The notes beneath the pieces are model-generated. The model was given only the letters and a program-made list of their open reading frames with translations. It searched no databases and was not told where the DNA came from. Both the position numbers and the translations under genes were made by a program. Shown one piece after another: positions 26,197-35,814 of a DNA stretch of 64,000 bases. Position 1 is the stretch's first letter; each line of letters begins with the position of its first letter. Origin of the DNA: Bacillota bacterium (lineage in GTDB: Bacteria > Bacillota_A > Clostridia > Lachnospirales > Lachnospiraceae); contig JAEZTQ010000017.1 in assembly GCA_023443625.1 (NCBI GenBank), positions 1-64,000 of the forward strand, given 5' to 3'.

Positions 26197-27348
26197 ATGT
26201 ATTTAGAAAAGGGTATATCAGCACAAGCAATTAAGAAGAAGCTGGAAGGTCATAGACAGAAGGATCATAAATATCTGGACGGCAAAATATTTAATTCAAT
26301 TTGTACGGAACCGCTTATTGTAGCAAAAGATGCTTATCAGCAATTTTTAAGTACGAATCTTGGGGATAAGAGGATATACAGGGGTACAGCAGAAATTGAA
26401 CGAGAGACAGTTACTATGCTTGGGGAAATATTCGGAAATAAAGATGCTCCGGGTAGTATTGTAAGTGGCGGGACGGAAGCAAATATTCTTGCTCTCTATG
26501 CAGCCAGACAAATTGCTGAAAAAAAAGGAAAAGAAAAGTTTGAGGTTATTGTACCAGAATCAGTACATTTCTCAATTATAAAGGCAGCAAAACTTTTGAA
26601 TTTAAAATTAGTCTTTACAAAACTGGATTCATCATATCGTGCAGATCCAGAGGCCATGAAAGATAGTATTACGGATAATACCATAGCAATTGTTGTATCA
26701 GCTGGAACAAGTGAGTTAGGAATGATAGACCCTTATGATAAGGTGGAGAAAATTGCTAAAGAGAGAGAGCTATACTTTCATATTGATGCAGCTTCTGGGG
26801 GGTTTATCTTACCATTTCAAGAAGAACCTAGAAGGATACTGTTACAAAATGGTGTATCCTCCATAACAGTGGACCCGCACAAATATGGATTTTCTGTTAT
26901 ACCAAGCGGAGCAATTTTGTTCAAAGACAAAGAAATAATGGATCATATTCAGTTCCCTTCTTTTTTTGATGGTACACAAGCCCATAATACGGTTCTTGGA
27001 ACTCGTTCCGGTGCAGGAGCGGCAGCAACTTACGCCGTGATGTCTTATATGGGGAGGTTTGGATATGGAAATTGCGTAAAAAAGATCTTAGAAATTACTC
27101 ATCTCGGAGAACAGTATGTAGTAAAAAAAGGTCTGGTTCTATTTCAGAAGTCAGATTTAAATATTATTTCTATTTGCTCTAAAAATCCGGTGATAATTCA
27201 AGAAATATTAGAGGAACAAGGCTTCATCATATCGGTATGTAAAAAATACAATGTAATTCGTCTTGTTATTCATTTGCAGCATACTTATCCGGATGTTGTA
27301 AAGGTTATTGATTTGATTCAAGAATTGGAAAGTAGGGTGTGTGTATGA
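26197..27348 (+). CDS. Group II PLP-dependent amino acid decarboxylase (MfnA-like)
   Basis: The 383-residue protein has the fold-type I decarboxylase layout with SGGTEANILAL for PLP phosphate, HIDAASGGF, and the PLP lysine in TVDPHKYG. It resembles archaeal MfnA tyrosine/aspartate decarboxylases. It would supply an amine building block such as tyramine or beta-alanine; the substrate cannot be told. ATG 26197 is preferred with AAAGGTGAGG upstream; an in-frame ATG at 26182 lacks a site. Its end overlaps the next start. Confidence 0.8.
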   Translation: MYLEKGISAQAIKKKLEGHRQKDHKYLDGKIFNSICTEPLIVAKDAYQQFLSTNLGDKRIYRGTAEIERETVTMLGEIFGNKDAPGSIVSGGTEANILALYAARQIAEKKGKEKFEVIVPESVHFSIIKAAKLLNLKLVFTKLDSSYRADPEAMKDSITDNTIAIVVSAGTSELGMIDPYDKVEKIAKERELYFHIDAASGGFILPFQEEPRRILLQNGVSSITVDPHKYGFSVIPSGAILFKDKEIMDHIQFPSFFDGTQAHNTVLGTRSGAGAAATYAVMSYMGRFGYGNCVKKILEITHLGEQYVVKKGLVLFQKSDLNIISICSKNPVIIQEILEEQGFIISVCKKYNVIRLVIHLQHTYPDVVKVIDLIQELESRVCV

Positions 27349-28787
27349 AAATGCTTTTTATTTCACCAAATAGAGAAACTGGGTTTCGGCCAGTGTTTCC
27401 TCTTGGGGCTAATATCGTAGCAGGTGCAGTAAGGGAAATGGGATTTGATACGAAACTTCTGGATTTGTGTTTTTCTAGCCAACCCTTGGAGGATGTAGAA
27501 AGTGAAATACTGCAATTTCAACCTGATTTTATCGGGATTTCCATTCGAAATCTTGATTTTCAGAGTTACTTAGAACCTGTCTTTCATCTTCCATTTATTA
27601 AGAGAGTTGTAGATAAGATAAAAGCAGTCAATAGTCGGTCTATTATCATTCTTGGAGGTTGTGGATTTACTTTGGCGCCAAAGGAAATTCTTAATTGTTT
27701 AGATGTACCATATGGGATTATTGGCCCCGGAGAAAGGGCATTGCCAATGTTGCTTCAGTGTATTGCAGAGGGTGATAAATTTGAGAAATGCGATAGTTTA
27801 GTTTGGAGGGATAAGCAGAAAATAATACATATTAATAATAAGAGAGATAGGGTAGATGATTTTTTTGATTTTACAGAGTCTCAACGCCAGGAACATTATG
27901 ATAAACGATATTATCAAAGAGAATGGAGTACAAAGGCGTCACCTATTGATCAAATTGCGGATGGGGTGGAAGGAAAGCGTGGCTGTACAGAAAATTGTAT
28001 TTACTGTACTAATTCGAATATAGCAGGGACAAAGATATTATTAAAGCCGCCAGCTCAAGTAGTAAATGAAATTGTAGATATTATTCACATGGGTCATGCC
28101 CAAAGATTTGAATTTACGGAAGGAGCTTTTAATCTGCCGGTTCATCATGCAATTGAAGTAATAAAGGAATTAAAGAAAAGGCAGATAAAATTCCCCTGGA
28201 ATTGCATGTTTTCACCTGCTGGGTATGCAAAGGAGTTAGTAAGAGGGATGAAAGAAACTGGATGTGACCTGGTTGAAATGGGAATTGAGTCGGGAAGCGA
28301 TACCATTTTAGCTAATTTGAACAAAGGGTTTCGCTTTGAGAAGGTCATAGAGGCACAGAAGGGTTTAATCTCAAATGGAATAAGGATTGAGCATTGCATT
28401 TTTGTTGGTTCCCCAGGAGAAACCGAAGATACCGTTAAAGAATCATTAGATCGGATTGATAGGCTTCTAAAAAGTGATAATGTACATTTGTTTATAAATT
28501 TTGGATATCGTATTTTTCCTGATACGGGACTGTTTAAGTTAGCAATAGAAAAGAATATGATTACAAAAGCAACGAATTTAGCATTTCCACATTATTATAT
28601 TGAGCCTGAGATTTTAAATAACGAAAAGCTCCTAGACTATATTGAAGAATGGACAGTGAGCCATGATAATGCATACCTCTGGTGGGGTTTGCCAAGGATT
28701 CATTTAAAAGAAAGGGTTGCAGAGGTAACAATACAGCATAAACAAATGCAAGAGGTGTTCTTAGATTCTTTAGAGGTGGATAAATGA
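27345..28787 (+). CDS. B12-binding-domain radical SAM enzyme
   Basis: The 480-residue protein has an N-terminal cobalamin-binding-type domain (about 1-140), without the DxHxxG base-off motif, as in many class B methylases, and a radical SAM domain with Cys-x3-Cys-x2-Cys in KRGCTENCIYC. Enzymes of this class methylate unreactive carbon or phosphorus, contract rings or form C-C bonds. ATG 27345 overlaps the preceding TGA. It adds one more SAM-consuming step to the cluster and may need cobalamin. Confidence 0.82.
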   Translation: MKMLFISPNRETGFRPVFPLGANIVAGAVREMGFDTKLLDLCFSSQPLEDVESEILQFQPDFIGISIRNLDFQSYLEPVFHLPFIKRVVDKIKAVNSRSIIILGGCGFTLAPKEILNCLDVPYGIIGPGERALPMLLQCIAEGDKFEKCDSLVWRDKQKIIHINNKRDRVDDFFDFTESQRQEHYDKRYYQREWSTKASPIDQIADGVEGKRGCTENCIYCTNSNIAGTKILLKPPAQVVNEIVDIIHMGHAQRFEFTEGAFNLPVHHAIEVIKELKKRQIKFPWNCMFSPAGYAKELVRGMKETGCDLVEMGIESGSDTILANLNKGFRFEKVIEAQKGLISNGIRIEHCIFVGSPGETEDTVKESLDRIDRLLKSDNVHLFINFGYRIFPDTGLFKLAIEKNMITKATNLAFPHYYIEPEILNNEKLLDYIEEWTVSHDNAYLWWGLPRIHLKERVAEVTIQHKQMQEVFLDSLEVDK

Positions 28788-29809
28788 AAAAAATAGTATG
28801 CAGAAGACCAGAGTGTATTGAAATTGTAGATTGTGAGGTTCCAGAATTAAAGGATGATGAGGTACTTGTAAAAGTGCACAGGGTTAGTTTGTGTGGTTCG
28901 GATTATAAGTTTTTTGAAGGTACTTATAATGCTCCCCATTCATATCCTTTGGTTATCGGACATGAGTGGTCAGGGGAAGTTCTAGAGACTGGAAATAAGG
29001 AAGTTAATTTACAGGCCGGTGATAGAGTAACAGGCGAATGCTCTGTATGGTGTGGGGAATGCCAAAGTTGTATTAAGGATAAAAATATATGTGAGCATAT
29101 TAGTAAATATGGTATTACGCGAGATGGTTTTGCAGCTCAGTTTCAGGTAATAAAAAACAAATATGTGCATAGGGCACCTGAACATGTAGATTACGATGTA
29201 CTTGCATTAGCGGAGCCATTGTCGGTTGCAATGCATGGAATTCGTAAAATATCTCCAAGGATGAAATTAGTAGGGAATAGAGCAGTAATCATTGGTGGTG
29301 GGGCAATTGGGATGTGTATATATCTACTTTTGACAGAATACTTTCAGTTAAAAGAGGTAGTTATATTTGAGAAAGACAAAGAAAAAGCGGATTATCTCAA
29401 AAACACATTTCATGCAGAGGTTTGTTATGATATAGCAAATGACGACGAAGAAGACTATAGCAGACTATACCGGCAGGGGGGCTTTGACGTGGCATTTGAA
29501 GCAACAGGAACCAGCGAAGGAATTGAAATTGCCCTGAAGCTTTTAAAAATTCAAGGAGAACTTTGTCTGTATGGTTTGGGAAAAACATATGTTGCAGATA
29601 TGAAAAGTGTTGTTTTAAAAGCTATACACGTAACGGGAACTATAGGTGGTTCTGAGGAATTTGAGACAATTGTTCAATTTATATCTGAAAAACAGGCTAC
29701 CCTTAGAAAATTAATAACAAAGGAAATTTACTATACAGATATTGAAGAATTTTTTAGAAACTATAGGAGCAGTAATAATCTTGCATTGAAAAGCCAGATT
29801 TATTTCTGA
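28784..29809 (+). CDS. Zn-dependent medium-chain alcohol dehydrogenase
   Basis: The 341-residue protein is a threonine/sorbitol dehydrogenase-type MDR. Catalytic Zn ligands are in SLCGSDYKF and GHEWSGEV, the structural Zn cysteines in CGECQSCIKDKNIC, and the NAD(P) loop is GGGAIGM. The NeoA-type 2-deoxy-scyllo-inosamine dehydrogenases of aminoglycoside pathways belong to this superfamily, so oxidation of a cyclitol hydroxyl is one possibility. Its start overlaps the upstream stop (ATGA). Confidence 0.82.
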   Translation: MKKIVCRRPECIEIVDCEVPELKDDEVLVKVHRVSLCGSDYKFFEGTYNAPHSYPLVIGHEWSGEVLETGNKEVNLQAGDRVTGECSVWCGECQSCIKDKNICEHISKYGITRDGFAAQFQVIKNKYVHRAPEHVDYDVLALAEPLSVAMHGIRKISPRMKLVGNRAVIIGGGAIGMCIYLLLTEYFQLKEVVIFEKDKEKADYLKNTFHAEVCYDIANDDEEDYSRLYRQGGFDVAFEATGTSEGIEIALKLLKIQGELCLYGLGKTYVADMKSVVLKAIHVTGTIGGSEEFETIVQFISEKQATLRKLITKEIYYTDIEEFFRNYRSSNNLALKSQIYF

Positions 29810-29821
29810 TAGGAGGAAAAA

Positions 29822-31051
29822 TTGGAAATAGCTAAATCAGAGCAACTTTTAATTAAGCAATATGATTATATGATATATCATTCACCCTTTTATAAGAAGC
29901 GTCTCCAACATAATGAAATACCAAAAAGCATTAGTAAGATCAAGGATATAGAAAAATTACCATTTACAGAGAAGCAAGACCTTAGGGACCTCTATCCATT
30001 TGGTTTTCTGGCATCTAATATGGACAGAGTTATCCGGTATGGAGAAACAACAGGAACAACGGGGCAGCCGACTGCAGCTTATATGACTGAAAATGATTGG
30101 AAGCTAAATCTGATGTATACGCAAAAAAGCTACAGTACCATGTTTTCGAAAGAAGATATAGCTGTGATTAGCATACCTTATGAGCTCGCTTTCTCGGCAA
30201 TGGATATTGACAGGGCTTTGTCGAATATTGGTGTTACAGTAGTTGCAACAGGTGCACTGAATCAGGTGTGTCCCTGGGAAAGAACAGTAAAGATTATGTT
30301 GGAGATTAAACCTACGATTTTAGTTTGTACTGCAACCAGAGCAATTCGTTTTTTTGATATGCTGGACGAAAGAAAGATTGCCATAGAGGATATTGGTTTA
30401 AAATACATTTTCTATGTTGGCGAGGCAGCATCTAGGGCTAAAGTAAGGAAAATAGAAAAACAATTGGGTGTTAAGCTGGTAACGGCATATGGTAGTACGG
30501 AGACTAATACATTATCACTTCCCTGCAGGTACGGTTTTCAACATTTAAATGAAGAACGATATTATTTCGAAGTACTTGACATAAAAACCGGTTTACCAGT
30601 AAAAGAAGGAGAAATGGGTGAACTAGTTGTTACATCGTTGCAAAATGAAGCTATGCCGTTATTAAGATATAAAACGGGCGATTTAGTCGTTGCAGACAGG
30701 TGTCAATGTGGTTCTGAAACCAAAATAATTTACCATAATGGAAGAATAGGGGATCTTATACATATCAATGGAGTGAGTAAAAGTAAAGTAGAGATGGAGG
30801 AATTAATCTTTACTTCTCATATCCAGGGCTTTTATTATAACTACTTTCAGGATGAAGATGGTACTCTTATTATTGAAATTGAGAGCGGACCTGACAATAT
30901 TGGGGTAGAAAAACAATTAGAAGATACTATTCAGACAGTATTTGGTGTTACGCCCAAGGTTTATTTTGTAAAGAAAGCTTGTTTTACTAATAAAATTGAT
31001 ACTATTTTAAAACCGGGTAATGTCAATACCCTAAAAGGGGGAGTCAGATGA
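29822..31051 (+). CDS. PaaK-like adenylate-forming enzyme
   Basis: The 409-residue protein resembles phenylacetate-CoA ligases: P-loop-like YGETTGTTGQPT (about 70-81), GSTETN, and RYKTGDLV before the C-terminal subdomain, plus a CQCG zinc-knuckle-like pair. It should activate a carboxylic acid as an acyl-AMP for thioester or direct amide formation. No carrier protein is seen nearby. The start is TTG with AGGAGG upstream. The C-terminal domain of the protein at 33009 is its paralogue. Confidence 0.8.
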   Translation: MEIAKSEQLLIKQYDYMIYHSPFYKKRLQHNEIPKSISKIKDIEKLPFTEKQDLRDLYPFGFLASNMDRVIRYGETTGTTGQPTAAYMTENDWKLNLMYTQKSYSTMFSKEDIAVISIPYELAFSAMDIDRALSNIGVTVVATGALNQVCPWERTVKIMLEIKPTILVCTATRAIRFFDMLDERKIAIEDIGLKYIFYVGEAASRAKVRKIEKQLGVKLVTAYGSTETNTLSLPCRYGFQHLNEERYYFEVLDIKTGLPVKEGEMGELVVTSLQNEAMPLLRYKTGDLVVADRCQCGSETKIIYHNGRIGDLIHINGVSKSKVEMEELIFTSHIQGFYYNYFQDEDGTLIIEIESGPDNIGVEKQLEDTIQTVFGVTPKVYFVKKACFTNKIDTILKPGNVNTLKGGVR

Positions 31052-31737
31052 AGGTTAAGTTGGGAATTGTTGGTTATGGAAGAATGGGTCGTGCTTTAGC
31101 AGGAAGGCTTGTGGGCAAATTTGACCTTTATGCCTGTGATATACGAGAAGACCTAATATATGAGCAAGGTGTTAACAAAGTCGATACAAAAACCTTATTT
31201 AGTGTATGCAGATACATAGTCCTCTGTTTAAACAAAGTAGATATTCAGGAGGTTGTCCTGCAATATAAAAGTTACTGTAATAAAACAACCTATTTAATTA
31301 ATGTTGCTACAGAATCCCATATAGACCAGCTTAATAATTTAGTAAGGGACTGTCCTTATATTCAACCAATAGGAGTAAAAATAATGGGCCAGTACATAGC
31401 AATTGAACATGGTATGCAGTCTGTTATTGTAACAGAGAGTAAAGATGAAAGACTGTTTCAGGTTGTATCAGATGTTTTTTCAACTATAGCACTTGTTATA
31501 AAATACAAAGAAGACATAGTAGGAAAACTAAATCATTGGATTACTAAGAAGGCTATAAGAATGTTGTGTTCGGTATATGAAGAATGTAAGAAGTTCGGGA
31601 TAAAAAGTGAGGTATATGAATTAGCCGCAAAATCAATACTAATAGGCACAATCGAAGAATTTAAAATACCTTCAGGAAATGAATATATTGAAAAAATTAT
31701 GAATGAGATACGGGGTGAGGAGTGTAATGAAGGATGA
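31048..31737 (+). CDS. NAD(P)-binding reductase of the pyrroline-5-carboxylate reductase type
   Basis: The 229-residue protein begins with a Rossmann dinucleotide motif GIVGYGRMGRALAG and continues like the N-terminal domain of ProC with a helical C-terminus. It may reduce an imine or dehydrogenate an intermediate. It is shorter than usual ProC (about 270) and proline synthesis is not suggested by the context. It overlaps both neighbours by a few bases. Confidence 0.62.
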   Translation: MKVKLGIVGYGRMGRALAGRLVGKFDLYACDIREDLIYEQGVNKVDTKTLFSVCRYIVLCLNKVDIQEVVLQYKSYCNKTTYLINVATESHIDQLNNLVRDCPYIQPIGVKIMGQYIAIEHGMQSVIVTESKDERLFQVVSDVFSTIALVIKYKEDIVGKLNHWITKKAIRMLCSVYEECKKFGIKSEVYELAAKSILIGTIEEFKIPSGNEYIEKIMNEIRGEECNEG

Positions 31738-33007
31738 GATATACTATTTGAAAAGAGAAAAACAGCCAGTTAAATGGTATCAAATCTTATCAGATTTTTA
31801 TGAGCCTTTACCACCTTTATTGTATGGAGAAGATGTAAAACTGACGAAGGAAGATCATGATAAAATTCGAGTGAAAGAACTGGCTAAACAGGATATTCAA
31901 GCCACCAAGTGGGTAAATATACCGCAAGAAGTATTGGAAAAATATGAAATGTGTGGGAGGCCGACTCCTTTAATGCGTGCATACTCTTTAGAAGAACATT
32001 TGGGCAATTATGTTAATATCTACATAAAACGAGAAGATCTACTTCCTACACATAGTTTTAAGTTAAATAGTGCCTTGGCACAGGTGTATTATGCAAAAAG
32101 AGAAGGGTTTTTGAAAATTGTATCCGAAACAGGTGCGGGACAATGGGGACTCGCATTGTCTTATGCTGCAAAATTATTCGGAATGAAAGCTGAGATATTC
32201 TGGGTTAAATCATCAAAGAGACAAAAGCCATACCGGGCTGATTGGTGCAACTTATTCGGAACAGAGCTTCACGAGTCTCCATCTAAGTTGACTGAAACTG
32301 GAAAGAACGAATTAAGGAAAGATGTAAATTGCCCTGGTTCTTTAGGAATAGCTATTGGAGAAGCAGTAGAATATACACAAAAACAGCGTGACTGTGCATA
32401 CATCTCAGGGAGTAATCTGCCTCATGTTATTTTACATCAGACTGTTATTGGATTGGAGACGAAAGAGCAATTGAAGCAGATTGGTGTTATGCCAGATCTG
32501 TTCGTTGCCTGCTGCGGAGGCGGAAGCAATCTTGGTGGATTTATTGGGCCCTTCTTATTTGATGAAGAATATAAAAATGCCAATTTTATAGCAGCCGAAT
32601 CCCATGCTGCACCAAGATTATCAAAAGGGGAATATCGTTATGATTATCCGGATCCTTTAGGTATATTGCCAAAAGTAAAAAGTTACACTCTTGGAAAAGA
32701 CTATATGCCTCCTCTTACTCATGCAGGTGGTTTAAGACAGCATAATGGTTCTGCAATCATTGGATGGTTGAAAAATAAAGATATGCTCAGAGCAGAATCC
32801 TTCTCACAAGAGGAAGCACTGCAAGCAGGGAGGCTATATACAAGCTTGTATGGTACTATTCCTGCCCCGGAATCTTCTCATGCACTGGCAGCTGTTATTC
32901 GAAGAGCTTATGAAGCTAAGAAAAAGAATAAAAAAGAAACTATTGTCATGTGTTTATCAGGATGTGGTGTTTTAGATATGCAAGCATATCTTAAAGGAGG
33001 CAGGTAA
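31727..33007 (+). CDS. TrpB2-like PLP-dependent enzyme B
   Basis: The 426-residue paralogue of the enzyme at 9582 has CGRPTPLMRA, PLP Lys112 in PTHSFKLN, ETGAGQWG, CCGGGSNLGG, and TrpB2-type GEYRYDYPDPLG and HAGGLRQHNG. The same unusual PLP lysine context in both copies argues for a common non-tryptophan reaction. ATG 31727 lies inside the end of the previous gene, with GAGGAG upstream. Confidence 0.82.
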   Translation: MKDEIYYLKREKQPVKWYQILSDFYEPLPPLLYGEDVKLTKEDHDKIRVKELAKQDIQATKWVNIPQEVLEKYEMCGRPTPLMRAYSLEEHLGNYVNIYIKREDLLPTHSFKLNSALAQVYYAKREGFLKIVSETGAGQWGLALSYAAKLFGMKAEIFWVKSSKRQKPYRADWCNLFGTELHESPSKLTETGKNELRKDVNCPGSLGIAIGEAVEYTQKQRDCAYISGSNLPHVILHQTVIGLETKEQLKQIGVMPDLFVACCGGGSNLGGFIGPFLFDEEYKNANFIAAESHAAPRLSKGEYRYDYPDPLGILPKVKSYTLGKDYMPPLTHAGGLRQHNGSAIIGWLKNKDMLRAESFSQEEALQAGRLYTSLYGTIPAPESSHALAAVIRRAYEAKKKNKKETIVMCLSGCGVLDMQAYLKGGR

Positions 33008-33008
33008 A

Positions 33009-34892
33009 ATGGAGTTTCTTCAGAATAATGATTTTGAAAAACTATTGGACCAGATAATAAACAAGATGAATCATGATTTGGATAGAACAGAGGAGGATGC
33101 ATTATTAGAATTTGCTCCTTGGGAAAATTTATTAGACAAGCAGTATCTAAAAGGGATTCATCACTGGGCATATTACATTGGAGATTATAAAAAGGAAGAA
33201 ACAATAATTGAGCTGTACCAGTATTTGAATAAAAAGGAAAACATAACGCAGCTATCCTATGGACCGTCCTATATTGCACCAAAATATTATGGAACTCCTG
33301 GCTGGTGGTTTAGTTTTTCCATCAATGGCAAGCAAGTTGAGTTATTTGCAATGAAACAATTTGGAAAATGGGTTAATTATGAAGAGGAAGAGAAGCAGCA
33401 CCTTATGTCTCATTGCGCAATTGAGTTAAAAGGTAGGAGTTATTTTAACTACTGCATTAAGAGGTGGAGAAATATTCCTGGTATAAGTGTATTGATGATT
33501 AGCCAAGAGGATACCTTGGGGCATACCTATGCACATTTTTACAACAGAAAAACAAATAGAGTAGTAGAGTTAATCTATATAAAGACAGATAGAGGAAATA
33601 GTAAGAGAAAGTTTTTTCAACAGGCAATACAGCAAAAGGAAAAAGATAAACAAAACCTTGTGTCGGTAAGAAAAAGCTTTCAATTAAAAAGCGAGGAAAA
33701 GGAAAGCTGGCAAACAAAGCAGCTACAAAATGTTTATAAAAGATATCAAGGTAAACCAGGTTATAACCTGAGAATTGAGGACATCAATAAAGAAAGTATT
33801 AAAACAATTCCATTTATGACGCGACAGATGTTAATGGATGCATATCCGATGAATTTAGCAAGGAAAGATAAAAAGTGCTTGGTAAGATACGGAGAAAGCA
33901 CTGGTACAACCAAAAATCCAATTAGTGCTTATTATACAAGGAATGACTGGCATTATAATAATATGGTTGTTGCAGGATTTTTAAGTGAAATAATAGATGA
34001 AAATGATACTGTAATGATAGTTGTACCATATTCACTTGCTATGGTAGCGCAAGATGTAGATCGTGCTATCGAAGCTTTAAATGCAACAGTTATAGCAGTT
34101 GGGACAATTGGTGAAGCATGTAATATTGAAAGAGTAATATCAATTTTAAGAGCAACACAAGTAACTTCACTGGTCTGTTCGCCAACAAGGGCACTTTATA
34201 TTGCTTATGAAATTAAAAAGGCTGGATATGATATCAGAAAAGATTTTAATGTTACGAAGTTGTTCTGCGTAGGAGAAGGTTCATCTCCGGCAAAAACAGA
34301 AATACTAGAAAGAACTTGGGGCGCAAAGGTATACCCTATGTATGGAATGACCGAAACAAATACCCTTGGGATGCCATGTTCAGGTGGACAGCTGCATTTA
34401 GTGGAAAACAAAGCGTTTTTCGAGATTGTAGATGAGGCAGGAGATGATGTTGGCTTTGATAAAAGGGGGGAGCTTGTAGTCACAACCTATTTTGAAGGAA
34501 TGCCTATGCTACGATATAAAACGGGTGATATCTGCACAATGAAGTCTAAAAGATGCAGCTGTGGCTTAGATATGCCTGTTATAGAACATCATGGAAGAAA
34601 AATAGATATGATTAAAACAAAAAAAGGGGTAATAGCGATTCTTGATATAGAGCAGATTATCTTAAAAGATGCAGAATGCATGTTTTACAGTCTTTCTATG
34701 TCAGAGGATGAATGCATGATAATTGGATTAGCCCTTCATGATCTTGAATCCATTCAGGACAAACTTAAGAAGGATATAGAAGAGAAATTGGATATTCGAG
34801 CCATGATTGTTAGCATAAGTGAAGAAGAAATAGCAGATAGGATTAAGAATATGGTAAAACCATGCCTTGCTGCAATTTATAGTAAGTATTGA
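33009..34892 (+). CDS. Fusion of an N-terminal VOC-like domain with a PaaK-like adenylating domain
   Basis: Residues about 1-200 have two similar beta-rich stretches with His and Glu at positions typical of a vicinal-oxygen-chelate fold (HHWAYYIGD, VELFAMKQF, SHCAIELKG, GHTYAHFYNR, VELIY). This domain call is tentative. Residues about 235-627 are a PaaK-like adenylation domain with YGESTGTTKNP, MYGMTETNTLG and RYKTGDICT. It differs from the paralogue at 29822 by Lys in place of Gly in the P-loop. The whole protein may activate and process an acid in one polypeptide. Confidence 0.7.
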   Translation: MEFLQNNDFEKLLDQIINKMNHDLDRTEEDALLEFAPWENLLDKQYLKGIHHWAYYIGDYKKEETIIELYQYLNKKENITQLSYGPSYIAPKYYGTPGWWFSFSINGKQVELFAMKQFGKWVNYEEEEKQHLMSHCAIELKGRSYFNYCIKRWRNIPGISVLMISQEDTLGHTYAHFYNRKTNRVVELIYIKTDRGNSKRKFFQQAIQQKEKDKQNLVSVRKSFQLKSEEKESWQTKQLQNVYKRYQGKPGYNLRIEDINKESIKTIPFMTRQMLMDAYPMNLARKDKKCLVRYGESTGTTKNPISAYYTRNDWHYNNMVVAGFLSEIIDENDTVMIVVPYSLAMVAQDVDRAIEALNATVIAVGTIGEACNIERVISILRATQVTSLVCSPTRALYIAYEIKKAGYDIRKDFNVTKLFCVGEGSSPAKTEILERTWGAKVYPMYGMTETNTLGMPCSGGQLHLVENKAFFEIVDEAGDDVGFDKRGELVVTTYFEGMPMLRYKTGDICTMKSKRCSCGLDMPVIEHHGRKIDMIKTKKGVIAILDIEQIILKDAECMFYSLSMSEDECMIIGLALHDLESIQDKLKKDIEEKLDIRAMIVSISEEEIADRIKNMVKPCLAAIYSKY

Positions 34893-35785
34893 TGCTTATG
34901 ATAATCTCAAATTTAAGGAAGTTGGATGTTATCTTGGCAACATTGCAAGGAAAATATACAGTAAGCCAGGCAGCAGATATACTAAATGTATCGGAAAGAA
35001 GAATTAAGCAACTTAAAAATAATATAAGACAAGAAGAGTATTGTGCAAATCATAATTTTCAAAGTGAAAAGGCAGTTATTATTTCAGAATGGATGAAGGT
35101 AAAAGAAAAGGACATTAGCTTTATGGAATTTCAAAAAATGTTGCTTGAGTATGGAAATATAAAAGTATCATATGCTTCACTTTATCGTATTTTACAAAAT
35201 GAGAAAATTAGTAGTCCTTGTAAACATCAGAAAAAAGACACACTGGAGGCAGGAACCATATTCCAAGTGTTTTCAAAATCTTATCAATGGTTTGCTGATA
35301 AGAAACAACAATTTTTTTTATATGCATTTTTAGATGTTTCAGGGTGCATTACTGGTATTTACCTAGAGGATTGTGAGCAAATATCAGGATACATGAAAGT
35401 TATGAAGCAGACAATTTTAGAATTTGGTATTCCAGAGACTGTATGCTTTCAAAGAGGAAATAGTATTCCCAGTTCAGAGGATAGTCTGACAACCTATGGA
35501 AAAGAAGGGGTAAATTTAAAAGATATTTTAAAAAAAATGGGAGTATGCATACGTGAATTCTCATTTTGTAATGATAAGAAGTTAAATATGGTTTCACAGC
35601 GACTAAAAAAGGAAATTCCATTATGTTTTATGGAGGAGAAAATATCCAACCTTGTCAATGCCAATAAGTATTTAGAACAATATCGAAACAATTATAATTT
35701 GCCTTTTATAAAACAACTAAATTTTAATAATAGCTTGTTTGTTGAATTGACAGACAAGAAAGAAATTGATCATTGGTTTAGTTAA
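34892..35785 (+). CDS. Transposase-derived protein (ISNCY/IS1202-like) without DDE residues
   Basis: The 297-residue protein has an N-terminal helix-turn-helix (about 18-45, [18 protein letters not shown]) and a region that follows ISNCY-type integrase cores. The three catalytic positions are altered: Phe127 where IDGS has Asp ([10 protein letters not shown]), Gln187 where YSD has Asp, and Met233 where GRVER has Glu. The frame is intact, it overlaps the upstream stop (TGATG), and no insertion-sequence ends are seen around it. A domesticated DNA-binding regulator is likely. The start could also be ATG 34898 or TTG 34889. Confidence 0.65.
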   Translation: MLMIISNLRKLDVILATLQGKYTVSQAADILNVSERRIKQLKNNIRQEEYCANHNFQSEKAVIISEWMKVKEKDISFMEFQKMLLEYGNIKVSYASLYRILQNEKISSPCKHQKKDTLEAGTIFQVFSKSYQWFADKKQQFFLYAFLDVSGCITGIYLEDCEQISGYMKVMKQTILEFGIPETVCFQRGNSIPSSEDSLTTYGKEGVNLKDILKKMGVCIREFSFCNDKKLNMVSQRLKKEIPLCFMEEKISNLVNANKYLEQYRNNYNLPFIKQLNFNNSLFVELTDKKEIDHWFS

Positions 35786-35814
35786 TTCTAAAAAGAGAAA
35801 TGGAGGATATAAAA

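Noticed and set aside
9582..33007. Tryptophan biosynthesis for the TrpB-like genes
   Set aside because: There is no trpA or other trp gene, and both have an atypical PLP lysine motif.
32908..33282. 124-residue minus-strand open frame
   Set aside because: It is antisense to two well-supported genes and shows no recognisable motif.
35786..35814. SAM riboswitch before metK
   Set aside because: The gap is only 29 bp and holds just a ribosome binding site.
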